This document shows positions 10,118-20,912 of a DNA stretch of 64,000 nt, piece by piece (position 1 is the first letter of the stretch; each line of letters starts with the position of its first letter). A program made the translations under genes and the position numbers. The DNA comes from Neonectria sp. B-13 (Eukaryota > Ascomycota > Sordariomycetes > Hypocreales > Nectriaceae), in assembly GCA_002682825.1 (NCBI GenBank), contig NOKP01000019.1, positions 558,001-622,000 of the forward strand, given 5' to 3'. Under the pieces are notes generated by a model, which was given only the letters and a program-made list of their open reading frames with translations, was not told the DNA's origin and did not search any database.

Positions 10118-11008
10118 CTACGCCGGTTCATACAGGTTTCCGCGGCCAAAACATACGAGGCTCTCGTCCTGCTCTCCTTCCTGAAAGGAAGCGACCATGA
10201 GCGTGCCGTGAGAATCAGCTGGAGCCTGTAGCCCTTGCTTGTCCCAGTAATTGTCAACAAGGCAACGGGAATGTTGTTGCAGGCCCCTCCAAAATCCTCT
10301 GGTGTGGTTTATATCGGAACCATTTTCGGTTCCGCCGTAGTAGGCTACTACCGCCATGATTTGCTCTATATCGTCGACAACATTGCTATGCTCACCACCC
10401 AAATAAGGAGTTCCTAGAACAATGAGACGCCAGTGTTTATGCTTGAGCCCGAGATGGTGTCCTCGTAAAGTCTCGACAGGGAGCTCAAGAATGAGACTGG
10501 AGATGACTTCGGCGAGGAGACCGCCCAGCCCGTGCCCGATGAGAATGACAACTCCATTATTGGGCTTTTTCTTTCCTGAGCCGCTGGCATCCTGATTCGA
10601 GACCGCGGAACTGGTATCTGAGGTAATGTGTCTGTCAATGGCGTTCAAAGATCCGGCAGCGAAGTCCTGGAGCGGGATACAGTTCTGGAGCGAGTGGAGA
10701 TTAGCATCCACGTCGTGCATGGTCAGGATCCAGATACGGCATGAGTCTTTCAGCTCGGGATCCTTTGGCACGAGATCGCGCATCCACAAAGTGCCGCTCT
10801 CTGGTTCAGTCCATATTGACAGCGCATCTGCTTCCAAGCCCGCAACGACGAAGACACTTCAACAGCTGGTCAGCAATCTGCAACCTTTGCGAATACGGGC
10901 AGCCACTCAGTACTCTGCACAATTCAAGGAGGCGCCGCTCGCGTCTTGAGGATCGTGGTACAACTTGACGCTGACGAAACCCTGGGATATAGATTCGTGA
11001 GGAGCCAT
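10118..11008 (-). CDS. Alpha/beta-hydrolase-like protein lacking the nucleophile Ser
   Basis: Two exons, 11008-10914 and 10856-10118 (57-bp intron, GTACTG...GAAG), give 277 residues starting MAPHESISQGF. It fits the esterase-like N-terminal domain often fused to fungal NACHT/NLR proteins: VFVVAGLEADALSIW, then W-M-R-D-L-V-P-K-D, SCRIWILT, the nucleophile elbow IGHGLGGLLAEV and LGTPYLGGEHSN. At the elbow the usual G-H-S-x-G-G is G-H-G-L-G-G, so the catalytic Ser is replaced by Gly. No NACHT domain follows; the frame ends soon after the core. A GTATGT donor at 10156 allows an alternative 3' end near 9938. It may be a non-catalytic or degenerating member. The fold call is good, the function unknown. 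Confidence 0.7.
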
Positions 11009-13006
11009 TTTGCAAACTTGTGTGGTGTGTGATTGTGCAAGGTTGCCTGTTGCCTGGCTCTTGGTGCGACAATTCCAGATTACGGCACCGGCCGGAACAT
11101 CACATGACTAATAAATGAACTGGTCTTGGCATCAGCAGGTTAGGGTACAATTGGGTTGCATTCAAATGAATACTGGGGCTAAGAAGGATGTCAAAAGTTA
11201 AGTACTTCGGGTTTCACATATATATACAACGATATATATCCAAGTATAAACTGACTATCTATATTACACACCATCACCGTTACTGTGTGCAGCTTTGATC
11301 TCAATCGCGATACCTGAGAGTGGGTGCCTCAGATGTCCAAAATTACGACTCTTGGCGTTGGAAGGCCATCTAAGCTCGACCGGTTGACGAAGTTCGGTGT
11401 TATGCTACGAGGGGCGGCGCGAGACCTATGGTGTCCCCCAGAGCTGAAGTAGAGGAGGTAGCGTTTATCCGGCGTCGAATGCTACAAGAGGAGGATAGGC
11501 ATCTGACAAAGCCCACTGATAACCAAGATAAAACCCACAGACAACGGAAAAGAGCAAGGCTGCTCCTGAAGTTGCGGAATGGCTTATCGGTTGCCCAGCA
11601 GAAATGCATGCTTGCAAGATTACGCTTAGAAACGAGTGGTTGAATCTATTCCCCTAGGTTCGTAGGATTCGAACCCGTGCCCAGCCAACAACCTTCATTG
11701 CCGGCTCCGGTTACCCTACCAAATTGGATTGTTGCTACGGAATCCAAATAAGGATGTTTTGGCCTGTCGGGGATGACTGTTGTCGGATGAGGCTTGCCAC
11801 CAACACACACTTGCTGATATATCTAAGTATTACGATAAACTCCCTGTCCCTGGAGTTCATCGGACCTGGTAGAATGTCTTACTTCAGACAGGCTTCTGAC
11901 GAGAATCGAAGAGAGGATGAAGAGGATTAATGTGCCTAGGCGGTCTAGCTAAACTTTATTTCCTTACCCCCCCCCTCTTAGATAGAGTTCCTCAGCGTTT
12001 AAGTTTCCCACCTTAATTAGATCAGCGAGCAAGTTCTCCCTAGTGTTATATGCCAATGTAGGATCAGTTTCGCCTCCTAAGAATGTCAAGGGTGGAGCTG
12101 CTTGGGGACGCACCTCTCTACTTCCCAGTCAGTTACTAAGCCGGGGAGCTTCATTGCTCTGGAAGTAGGATTGTATATCTCATCTCTCGTGATTGCAATT
12201 TACTACAGGACGGGCGAGTGTTGACTCGCCAGCTTGCAATCTTCAGCCTGAGCCTGAGACACAATGCCATTACTGCATGATCAGGATTCGGGACTACAAA
12301 TCAGAGGGGTAGTTTCACAATCATTCCAGAGACACCTTAGCAGTGTCCCAGTACAAGTATGCATGGCTAGTATAAGCCACTTTATTGCTATCTTTCTTGT
12401 AGAGGATTAGCCCTCAGCCACTATTGTCTCGTTCCCTGGGGTCATCTACTACATACCGCAAAGATACGATTTCCATCGGCGCGGCCATCATCAGCCCAGT
12501 CAGCACATCACCTGATAAGAAAGGCGGTGAGCACCCCTGCCTCTTCGCATAACATGCTGAAAGGGCCTATAAAGGTACATCAAGAGACATTGTGCCTACG
12601 GATGTATCTGTGGGGCGCTTTGGTTACTATAACCACAGTAAGCTGATTAACTTAGGCTATAAATCCAGTATGCCTCCAGCACTTGACCCGTCAGGGGTTT
12701 TAAGTCATCGGCATACTGATATATCAGAGGTTTATGCAAACATGACTTATCATACCACCACAACGAGGACCGCAGCCAGAAATGCCCGGTATCACGTTGT
12801 TCTATTTTCTTTGACAGCATACATCACGCCACCCCCGCATGTTGCTAGATTAATGCGCACAAATTCTCTCCCTTTCATTTAACCTCGCGATCTATCCTGC
12901 GCGGTTTGCTCTCTATCCCAGTACGAGAGCCCTCATGTGAGACGCGTCCATTGCGAGCGTTTGAATTAAGAACTCTAGCCAAATTTTATTTTAGTCCACG
13001 TCCACG
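11009..13006. other. 2-kb gene-free region with a SINE-like element
   Basis: Between the hydrolase-like gene and the methyltransferase there is no convincing coding region. It contains a Pol III A/B-box pair on the minus strand (separate entry), a nine-C run near 11969-11978, and otherwise mixed-composition DNA with only short frames. Confidence 0.5.
11660..11722 (-). repeat. tRNA-derived, SINE-like Pol III promoter pair
   Basis: On the minus strand an A-box-like TAGGGTAACCGG (11718-11707, one mismatch to TRGYNNARNNGG) is followed 31 bp later by a perfect B box GGTTCGAATCC (11675-11665). The flanks do not fold into a tRNA: the T-stem pairs poorly and there is no matching acceptor stem. Such a pair with a non-tRNA body is typical of tRNA-derived SINEs. 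The element's body would run downstream on the minus strand toward ~11400; its ends are not defined. Confidence 0.5.
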
Positions 13007-14586
13007 ATGCAGGAGCAAGATCCCAACCCCCCAGCCTCTACGGCCGCCGAACCCGAGACATCCGCACTGGCCACCTCAGCCATTCTCCCCCCTCAGCACT
13101 GGGTTCAAATCGCACAGGTTCGTGAAGTTAAAACTTGTTGTGAAAGCGAGACAAGTACAACAAAGCGATATCGCGATTCCTAACCTCAAGCCAAGATAGG
13201 GGAACGGGACGATGATGATGCTGATTCGACGATCGACGCCGACAATGCCTCCTCAACAGCGTCCATCACCTCCAGCATCCTTGAGTACAGGACGATACAC
13301 GGCAGAACCTACCACAGCGAGCAGGGAAATGCGCAATATTGGTAAGAGCCAAGATCTTGTCTAATTCAACAGGCGGTCGCTAATATTCTCTTCAAGGGGA
13401 TCTAACGACGAGGCACAGATTGAATTAATGGACATTACGTAGGTTTGCCACCAACTCAGTGACCGGGACCACACGGATCTGATCCCAACCATAGGCATCA
13501 CATTCTTACCCTTGGGATTGGAGGAAAGCTTCATCTGGCGCCTTTAGAAAAAGACAAAGTCCAGGTAAGCTAACCAGCCCAGAGTCTGCGTTTGGTTGGG
13601 CCAGTGTTGACTCCAGAGTTAGCAAGTTATCGACATTGGAACTGGAACTGGTACGACCCTGAAATGCTACACTTTTTGCGCGAAGGACTGCTGTTAGTGG
13701 AGCGAGGCTAATTTCTGGCAATATAACAGGCATCTGGGCCATGTAAGTTGAGCAAACCTACACCGTTTTACCACCGTTCTCTAATGGGTTGTTTTAGTGA
13801 CTTCGCCGATGAATACCCTGGCGCAGAGGTCATCGGAACGGACATCTCTCCCATTCAGCCTTCCTGGGTGCCACCGAACGTGCAGTTGTAAGTATTTCCT
13901 AAAGACAGACAAAGCTTCAGTAGGATTTAAGCGGTCTAACAATACACTTCAGTGAGATCGAAGACTGCACTCGGGAATGGACTTTCTCATCTGACTTTGC
14001 CGATTACATCCACATGAGATGGCTATTTGGCAGCATTAAAGATTGGAATGCGATCTGCTCTGAGGCATATAGGGTCTGCAAACCTGGTGGGTGGTTTGAG
14101 AGTCTTGAGGCTTCCACTGTCGTCAGTAGTGACGATGATAGTGTCGACGGGAATTCGGCCATGGGGCAATGGGGAAAGTTCTTCATTGAAGGCAGTAAGA
14201 AAATTGGAACAAGCGCCACGATAGTTGAGGACGGAACGCAGAAGAAAGCCTTGGAACAAGCCGGCTTCATCAACATCCAAGAATTCAATTTTAAGGTGAG
14301 GCATCATTTCTCAAACTAGAATTGCAGCTAACTAGTGAACCAGAATCCCATTGGCAGCTGGCCCAAAGACCCAATTCTGAAAGAGATGGGTGCATACACC
14401 AAATATGGTCTCGACACAGATAGCGAAGGGTTTGTCTTGTTCATGGCTCACATTTTGGGCTGGTCGAGGCCCGAGATCCTGGTCTATCTTGCACATCTTC
14501 GACGCGAGATGCGCTCAGGGGAGCATCATGGATATTTCAGGCAGAAGGTTGTTTGGGGCCAGAAACCTGGGGCGGCTTCTGGGTAA
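13007..14586 (+). CDS. LaeA-like SAM-dependent methyltransferase
   Basis: Nine exons: 13007-~13121, ~13191-13341, 13397-13438, 13495-13564, 13623-13650, 13730-13742, 13798-13887, 13953-14295 and 14344-14586, about 364 residues. The first intron could instead be 13118-13195, giving 361. Exon 6 is only 13 nt. After an acidic, Pro/Ser/Ala-rich N-terminus come [20 protein letters not shown] and IELMDI, then SAM motif I ([13 protein letters not shown]) assembled from three exons, [13 protein letters not shown], the [10 protein letters not shown] acidic loop, [10 protein letters not shown] and the [11 protein letters not shown] post-motif. This order is that of fungal TAM/LaeA-like methyltransferases. 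LaeA itself acts in the nucleus on secondary metabolism, but most paralogues have unknown substrates. Confidence 0.88.
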
Positions 14587-14742
14587 CCCGCCTCCACATG
14601 CACTTGAAACCTTTTTGAACCGGGGTGTGAATTACTTCTTGTCCTTATTATTCTTCTCTACCTTAAGGAGAGATAAATCTCTATTAGTAAGTAGTATTGT
14701 AGTAGTCTCCGCCTAGGGTCAGCACCCCTTCACTCTCTTTAA

Positions 14743-15840
14743 TTGAGGCTCTTAACACTGATTTCGTACCAAAAGGTTGTCTATCTTGGCTTGGTGTACT
14801 CGTACGGAATTGTGCAGCTTCATCCCGTGGAATCACGCCTCGCCAGCGTCTCGACCTTGTCCTTTGTCGGATCAGTGGGAGCGGCAATATCTCGTCTGAC
14901 TGGCATGATAGTGGCGCGCAGCATCAAGAGAATCGGTTACAGAGTCACGACAGTTGTTGTAAGCATGTTTCTTGGGCATGGAGAGTTTATCGCGGGCTGG
15001 TCCACGAATTCGGTGCCTGCCACATTAATCATCTAGGGTGTTGTATTTGGCATTGGGGTCACCCTGCTTTCCCTTGTAGGATGAAGTCTCTCTTCTGATT
15101 TTGTATTTGACTACGATGCTGTTTCCTTTTTGTCAGCCGGCGGCTACAGTTCTATCTCTGGGGCCCAAGAAGAAACGAGGATTGGCCGCGGGCATCGTTT
15201 TTGGCGGCGCTGGAGTTAGTTTCCGCTGTCATCTCTCTTTGGAACAGTTAGGTATACTACTGGACTGAGATGGCTTTAAAGATCCTTGGGGCATTGGCAG
15301 CAGCTATTTGCCTTCCGGCATCATACTTCATTGGGGCGCCTGGAGGATGTGGACGTACTGTTCCAACTGCCCAATGGTAAGCTATGCTTCGTCACGAGAG
15401 ACATTCGTCCAATTCATGATGTCATTAACGTTCCGACGTAGTCGTCTCTTTGGAAATTTGAAGTTCATCTTCATGCTCCCATGGGATGATTTCCATATTC
15501 CCTCTCTTCGTCCCCCCGTTTCATCGATTGGTCTCTCCGGTCAAACAGGCGCAGCCATTCTTGCCGCTTGGAAAATAGCCTCTGCCGTCGGTCGTATCGG
15601 CATGGGCTTTGGGGCAGATGCGTTCCTTGGTCCATTCAACAGCCTGTTTCTTTCGTTGAGCGTCAATGGCCTCAGTGCACTTGCGCTTTGTTCATTCGCA
15701 TCCTCGCTGGGACTGCTTGTCTTCAGGCATTTCGACCTGCCTTTTTCTACGCGGGCTCTTTGACACTAGCGACCGCTAGTATAATCCCAATGGTCCGCTT
15801 GATGATGAACCGAAAAATAGTCGCAAAGGTGTAAGACAGG
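14743..15840 (+). pseudogene. Relic of an MCT-type MFS transporter
   Basis: Pieces of a 12-TM monocarboxylate-transporter-like protein lie in order but in several frames. They are a TM1-3 stretch (VYSYGIVQLHPVESRLASVSTLSFVGSV to IAGWSTNSVPATLII) ended by TAG at 15034, then GVVFGIGVTLLSL, then KKKRGLAAGIVFGGAGV (the family's KRGLAxGI...GGxxG signature) in another frame. The C-terminal half is a third piece (SIGLSGQTGAAILAAWKIASAVGRIGMGFGAD). No single splicing scheme restores one frame, and the N-terminal cytosolic part is missing. It sits just downstream of the methyltransferase and is non-functional as seen. Confidence 0.75.
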
Positions 15841-16093
15841 TCCCCAGAAACATCGGCCTGGACGTTCGCTTGGAAGGTAGAAGCACAGGCTTGAGACTTA
15901 ATCGTGAGAAGACTCGACACCACAAGGAGATCGATATCCGGCGACCCGCTTTTGGTGGTACTGAAAATTCCCTCGTTGAGTCATTCACTCTTGACTCATC
16001 CATCACTCACACAACGAAACTGAAGGCGGCCGGACGTCAGCCCGGGCTGCCTAGCTACATTGTGTTTATTGATTCTGTCTGAAAACCACAGAC

Positions 16094-17440
16094 ATGGCTG
16101 TCCTTCTTGATTGTCCGATCGAAGTTGTACAAGCTGTCTTGGAGTTGCTCTCGCCCACCCATCTTCTCGTACTATGCCTGACCAACAAGGCCCTGCGCAC
16201 CCTCGCGGAGCCCTTCCTGTATTCAAGAGTTGAGTGGACATGGGAGGGAGGACAGCCTCTGCCGCCAATCGATTTACTGCTCCGCAGCCTGCTGCGCAGA
16301 CCTGAGCTATCCCAGTATGTCCAGAAGCTCACCATTGGAGGAACATATTTAAATTCACGCGACACGACTTCTCCACCAACAACTTCCACTGCTGCTCTCG
16401 ATATGGAGAAAGTCATCCAATTCATTCAGTCCACAGCCGTGCCATTTGTCCCCCTGTGGATAGACGAAGCCCAGTCTGGTACAATCGATTCACTCTTCAC
16501 GGCCCTAGTGTCGCAGCTTCCAAACATAACTCATCTTGAGCTTTGCTTCAATCTCACACAGCAAAGCATGCTTTTCGGTATGATGCTTCGCGCCGCCTTA
16601 GTGCAGCCCGCAAATTGCGGACTACCCAAGTTCCAGAAACTTCGGGAAGTCACTTACCGCCGTTATCTTGAGCAACGGCGTGACCCAAGTGTCGCCGGTT
16701 ATGCAGGCACTGCAGGATCATGCTCGCCAGATGCTCTCTCGCTATTTTACCTGCCGGCAGTTGAACACATCTCAGCATGCATCACAAACCCCGTTATCTC
16801 CGCCTGGCCCGCATATGCGCCGGATCCCTCCACTATCACTTCCCTAGACATACGGATGCTCCGGGAGCCACACCTTGGTGACCTGCTACGAGTAACCAAG
16901 TCCCTTCAAAAGCTGCACTGGCAATGGTATCAGAGAATGTCGAATGGTAGCACTACTCCCACTATCAACCTTGATCAGCTTCTCGATGGTCTCTCTCATG
17001 TTCGTGAAACTCTCACAGATTTGAGCCTTACCGGATTTTGTTGCATGAACGATGGGGGAAACTGGCCGCCCTTGGAGAGGAAGGGCTCGCTCAGAGGCAT
17101 CGTGGGATTCGACAAAATAACGCGATTGCGAGCCCCGTTGGCGTTTCTCATGGGCTTCTCACCAGGCACGTCACAACGGCTAGAGCATGCGCTGCCATCA
17201 AATGTGGAATATGTCACCATTGGGGACGATCTCATTGACAATTGGAACTACGATTGGGAAGAAGAGCATATTTTCGACTTGATTCAATTATGGCTGGAGA
17301 CGGGGAAGGAATCAACACCCTCCCTTCGGAAATTTTCATATTCGATAGTAGATACGCTGCCCCAGTGGGGTCCCGAGATGAGGGCCAAGGTGACAGAATT
17401 GTGCACTCGCATGGGAGTCGAGGTAGACATAATACTCTAA
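16094..17440 (+). CDS. F-box-like leucine-rich protein
   Basis: Single exon, 448 residues. The first ~45 residues match a fungal F-box-like motif: LLDCPIEVVQAVLELLSPTHLLVLCLTNKALRTLAEPFLY, i.e. L-P-x-E-hhxxhhxxL followed by hhxLxLTNKxhxxxhxPhLY. The rest contains irregular leucine-rich segments (LPNITHLELCF, ITSLDIRML, LQKLHWQWYQ, LTDLSLTGF), typical of the large fungal F-box/LRR families. Such proteins recruit targets to SCF ubiquitin ligases through Skp1; the target is unknown. No intron and no signal peptide are seen. Confidence 0.75.
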   Translation: MAVLLDCPIEVVQAVLELLSPTHLLVLCLTNKALRTLAEPFLYSRVEWTWEGGQPLPPIDLLLRSLLRRPELSQYVQKLTIGGTYLNSRDTTSPPTTSTAALDMEKVIQFIQSTAVPFVPLWIDEAQSGTIDSLFTALVSQLPNITHLELCFNLTQQSMLFGMMLRAALVQPANCGLPKFQKLREVTYRRYLEQRRDPSVAGYAGTAGSCSPDALSLFYLPAVEHISACITNPVISAWPAYAPDPSTITSLDIRMLREPHLGDLLRVTKSLQKLHWQWYQRMSNGSTTPTINLDQLLDGLSHVRETLTDLSLTGFCCMNDGGNWPPLERKGSLRGIVGFDKITRLRAPLAFLMGFSPGTSQRLEHALPSNVEYVTIGDDLIDNWNYDWEEEHIFDLIQLWLETGKESTPSLRKFSYSIVDTLPQWGPEMRAKVTELCTRMGVEVDIIL

Positions 17441-18197
17441 GATTTTAGTAGAACCTAAAGAAATAGCCTTCACTGCGACTCTCGCATTCGCACTCTGCTA
17501 CTGATTATGTCCGGTGTCATTCTATGGACCATGGCTGAGGTGGAAGACAACTTGGCTCGTGTGACAAGCTACCGTGCGAATACAGTTAGTTGACGTCTCA
17601 TCATGTGACTAACAAAGTAACGATCTGCTCCTCGAAATAGTTATTCGGCTGCGCCATCCATGCATATTATATTAGCTCCCTCTTAATTCACATCGCTAAG
17701 CTGGGCATTGCTAGGAATACCGGCTTTCGCCGGGAACACCAGCTTTCACTGTTTCACCGGGCAAGCCGACTACCCCGGGCAAGCCGACTACCCCGGGTGA
17801 GCCGGCTCCGGCATAGCTCATCCGGTCCCGCTGGGTCGCACGATTGGCTGTGGCACAAGAGCAAGTCTATTAAGAAGAAGCACTCTGAGGTTATTCTATC
17901 AATTCTGCTCTGCTTGCATTTATCCTCTTTCCCTATCACTTAGTCACTAGCAAGATGAAATACTGCAAGACTTGCCAGGCTATAATCAACCAATTGTTGA
18001 GAATGCGCCGGTGACTACTATAACAAGACACAAAGTCTTCTCTTATGCTGCGAAATCGTTCTGCGTTATCACAAATTCTGCCTACTAATGTAAGCTCACG
18101 CAATAATCGGCGCCAGGAGGTGGATGGAAATCTGATTCCTCGTCGAAGCTCAGCTTAATATAGCTGCTTTAGCATGTGGACTTATGATGCCTTCGAC
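17441..18197. other. Intergenic region with a short GC-rich tandem repeat
   Basis: About 750 bp downstream of the F-box-like gene and the convergent dehydrogenase. It holds the 18-bp repeat described separately and no convincing coding frame. Confidence 0.5.
17757..17811. repeat. 18-bp GC-rich tandem repeat
   Basis: Two identical 18-bp units (ccgggcaagccgactacc) at 17757-17774 and 17775-17792 are followed by a diverged third unit. The surrounding sequence also repeats CCGGC/GCCGG cores, giving short inverted matches. No function is suggested. Confidence 0.7.
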
Positions 18198-19239
18198 TCA
18201 GGCAGTTCCCTGAGTCCTCTCCCACTCTCCAAGCCCCACAACACCTACTTTGAGAAAGTCGTTATCCTCGTCGATCCGCTTCCGCAGCGGCCCTTCGCGC
18301 AGTTCAGTTACGTTCCACTTTGCCCACACAAACCTCCCATGTAGGAACCTTGCCTCAGGAGACGCCGCCCAGAGAGCAAACTGTCCCGGCAAGTTTTCTG
18401 CATCATCGTCAGCAAACTATACATACGTCCCCAAAATGGTGCACACAACCTACCATCGTCCCACCCCGGGTCGTCTCTCTTGAAGCCCGCTCGTTCCGTC
18501 TGCTCCGTGAAGACGCCACCTGGATGGAAACTAACTATCTGTAGCTGATCCGGAGAGACATCCTTGGCGATCTGCTGCACTAGCATTGTCCCCGCGCTCT
18601 TGGTGGCACCGTAGCTCGGGAACCGGCCGGTGAGTTTACTCTCGTGGATTGCCAGCGAAGTCAGATTGATAAGCGCCTGTCACCCGTCAGTAACTGCCAA
18701 GTCGTTCCATTTCGGCAGTGGTCTGCGCTCACTTTTGGACGTCTCTCAGCACCTGGCTGCTTGTACAACCGCTCCACAAAGTCGAGGTGGGCTCGCACAT
18801 TGATAAGGTACGAGTCCCACACAGCGGCCCTGCCCAGGTTGAGAATGGGCTGCGCCAAGAGCTTGGCGGCGTTGAGAACGAGGACGTCGACCAATATGTT
18901 TTCCTTGGCCAGGACATTCCACAGGCCATCGACGGATCCCAGGTCGGCCGCGTCGCATACGCGCCCCAAGGTCTGGGCTGAGGGAAACTCGGATGCGAGG
19001 TGTGACGCCGCGGAAGCAACCAAGTTGTCCCGCCGGCCGACGATGATGACTTTTTCGGCGCCGGCCTGGGCAAAAGCCCGCGCGATGGCAAACCCGATGC
19101 CTGTGTGGCCGCCTGTGATGAGCACCGTCTTCCCTGCCTGGGAGAGCTCGGGTCGGGACGGCGAGATTGCCGGATAGGGAGCATTGTGAATCGTCTTGGT
19201 GAAGGCGAAGCCCGCCGGCAAGGTGATGGTAGATTCCAT
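18198..19239 (-). CDS. Short-chain dehydrogenase/reductase
   Basis: Three exons, 19239-18733, 18676-18454 and 18397-18198, joined over two 56-bp introns (GTGAGC and GTAGGT donors), give 309 residues. The Rossmann core begins KTVLITGGHTGIGFAIARAFA (TGxxxGxG cofactor motif) with VGRRD as the adenine-ribose binding turn. It continues with DVLVLNAAKL (NNAG-like), a central Ser in INLTSLAIH and the catalytic YGATKSAG (YxxxK), then SFHPGGVFTE. The N-terminal ~35 residues before the core and the C-terminal WAKWNV segment fit fungal SDRs of unassigned substrate. It is a cytosolic NAD(P)-dependent oxidoreductase; no neighbouring gene pins down its pathway. Confidence 0.9.
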
Positions 19240-19571
19240 GGTCGTTGAATAAGAAGCTGGGGTTGGGAAGTTGAGAATAATGAAGACTTAAGAATCTGAT
19301 GATAGACTCGCAATATATAGTAGTTTCGGTGGGAGTCATCAACTCCTGGTGAACTAAGACGGTAAATCCGGCAGGCAGGCTAGCTAGTAACTACACCGTA
19401 CCGTAGATAATGCTCCGGTACTGTGCTGTGCCGCTCTTCGCAAAACACTATATCAAAGGCCGCAAAACTTCCGCGGCAACTCCGCCGAGGATAAGTGGTG
19501 CGGTTTCGGAAGCCTGCATCTCTCAACGCCTCCCGTTATCTCCGAATGCAGTATCACATGAATCACTCAAC
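19240..19571. other. Upstream region of the dehydrogenase
   Basis: About 330 bp with a TATA-like CAATATATAGTAG near 19309-19321 (minus-strand TATATT), ~70-80 bp upstream of the dehydrogenase ATG. No gene is seen. Confidence 0.4.
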
Positions 19572-20082
19572 ATGAGTCGCTAGTCCAAGCAAAAAGCCTA
19601 CTTTGCCTGCGTCCAGGACAAGCAACGTTGCGACAACATTCTGCCATCATGCTTGCCTTGTATCGACAAGGACATCAACTGCACATACCTACCCGTGCTG
19701 CGTCGGCGCCAGCGCTCCCCGCCCGGCAGCGTCGGAATCACCACCGCTCCTGATGTAAGACACGTCGACGCTGGGGTTTCCTTATGGTCGGGCGGCCAGG
19801 GAGATATTCTACGCGCACAGGGCGTGCGGGACGCGAAGGGCAGGACTCCCCTCGATCCAGCATTCACCACTAGTCTCCCTTGCACAGGATCAACATCATC
19901 TTCAGGTTCATCATTAGCGTTGTCGTCCTCCGCAACTGCCGACCACACTGTCGCCGGCCAGCTCGCCCCATTCTCCGGCCGTTACCTAGGTTGGTTACCT
20001 CTACACCTAGTGTTTGTCAGTGCATTATCGACATCGACTCTTCCAGCAGCGTGTAAAGAAGAAAGGCCTCGATCTTTCTAGC
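19572..20082 (+). pseudogene. Relic of a Zn2Cys6 transcription factor N-terminus
   Basis: The frame starts ATG AGT CGC TAG, so it stops after three codons. It then continues with SKQKAYFACVQDKQRCDNIL, PSCLPCIDKDINCTYLP and RRRQRS. This is the zinc-cluster layout (C...RCD...C-x2-C...C-x-Y) but the second Cys of the opening C-x2-C pair and about two residues are missing. A Ser-rich low-complexity stretch follows and the frame ends without any middle homology region. It appears non-functional. Confidence 0.6.
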
Positions 20083-20912
20083 AGCGCCATCATGCGACGT
20101 CTAAGGACCGTTCGTTACATTGCCGTATTAAAGCCGTGTGGAAAGAGGGTGGAGGACTCTTACTATCCCGACACATTTTGCGCGTCTTTAAGTTTTTTCA
20201 AAGTTTCTCCCGGACCTCTGCGCGTCCTTTTCGAGGAGCAGGAATAAAGATGCAAAACACTGACTCCCGTCCCCACTGATGGATGGAGGCGGTGTTGATG
20301 GAGGAGACTTAGGAACTGCCTTGACAGCGAAGTTAGCGCTTAGCATGCATCGTACCCTCCGTGGTGCCATTGGCCACGACATATTCTACGGCACTACTAG
20401 CTTGGAACAGGTGAATTCTCCCCCTACGGCGACCCCCCCCCTGCAGCGATTAACCCCTCTGGCGGATAGACTTGACATGGGCGGCTGAAATCTTCTCGAG
20501 CCACCATCGATTCATCTTTCCAACGTTGCATCACCAACGTTGCATCATAAACGTTCGCAGCTTCCAAACACACACACTCAAGCTCGCGGTGCAGACCGCA
20601 GCACCAGCGTCTCAGGCGTACGGAGGAAGGGCTCAACAGTTCTTGGCCATGCTAAAAACGCTACAGAATCCCCAAAGGAATAGCCCTGGTAATTTCTACA
20701 GCTTGTATTCTACCAGCTTCCGTTAATAAAATCCGTTCCTCCTATTAGAGTACATGACTTTCGTATATCATCCAGTGCATGATCATCGATTGTGAACTAA
20801 GCAGCCAGTGGACAAAGACTTCACCTGTAGCGGTGTTTCATGACCTCGGTGCTGCTTAAAATCTCATTTATGTCCTCCCAAACATCTCCAACTCTCTTCA
20901 ACATCGTCCATA
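20083..20912. other. Gene-poor stretch between two decayed genes
   Basis: About 830 bp with an imperfect 13-bp direct repeat (caacgttgcatca, tandem near 20521-20547) and no convincing coding frame on either strand. Confidence 0.4.

Noticed and set aside
11660..11722. A tRNA gene on the minus strand
   Set aside because: The B box is perfect, but the T-stem has mismatches, no acceptor stem pairs with the 3' side and no anticodon arm is visible, so a SINE-like element is more likely.
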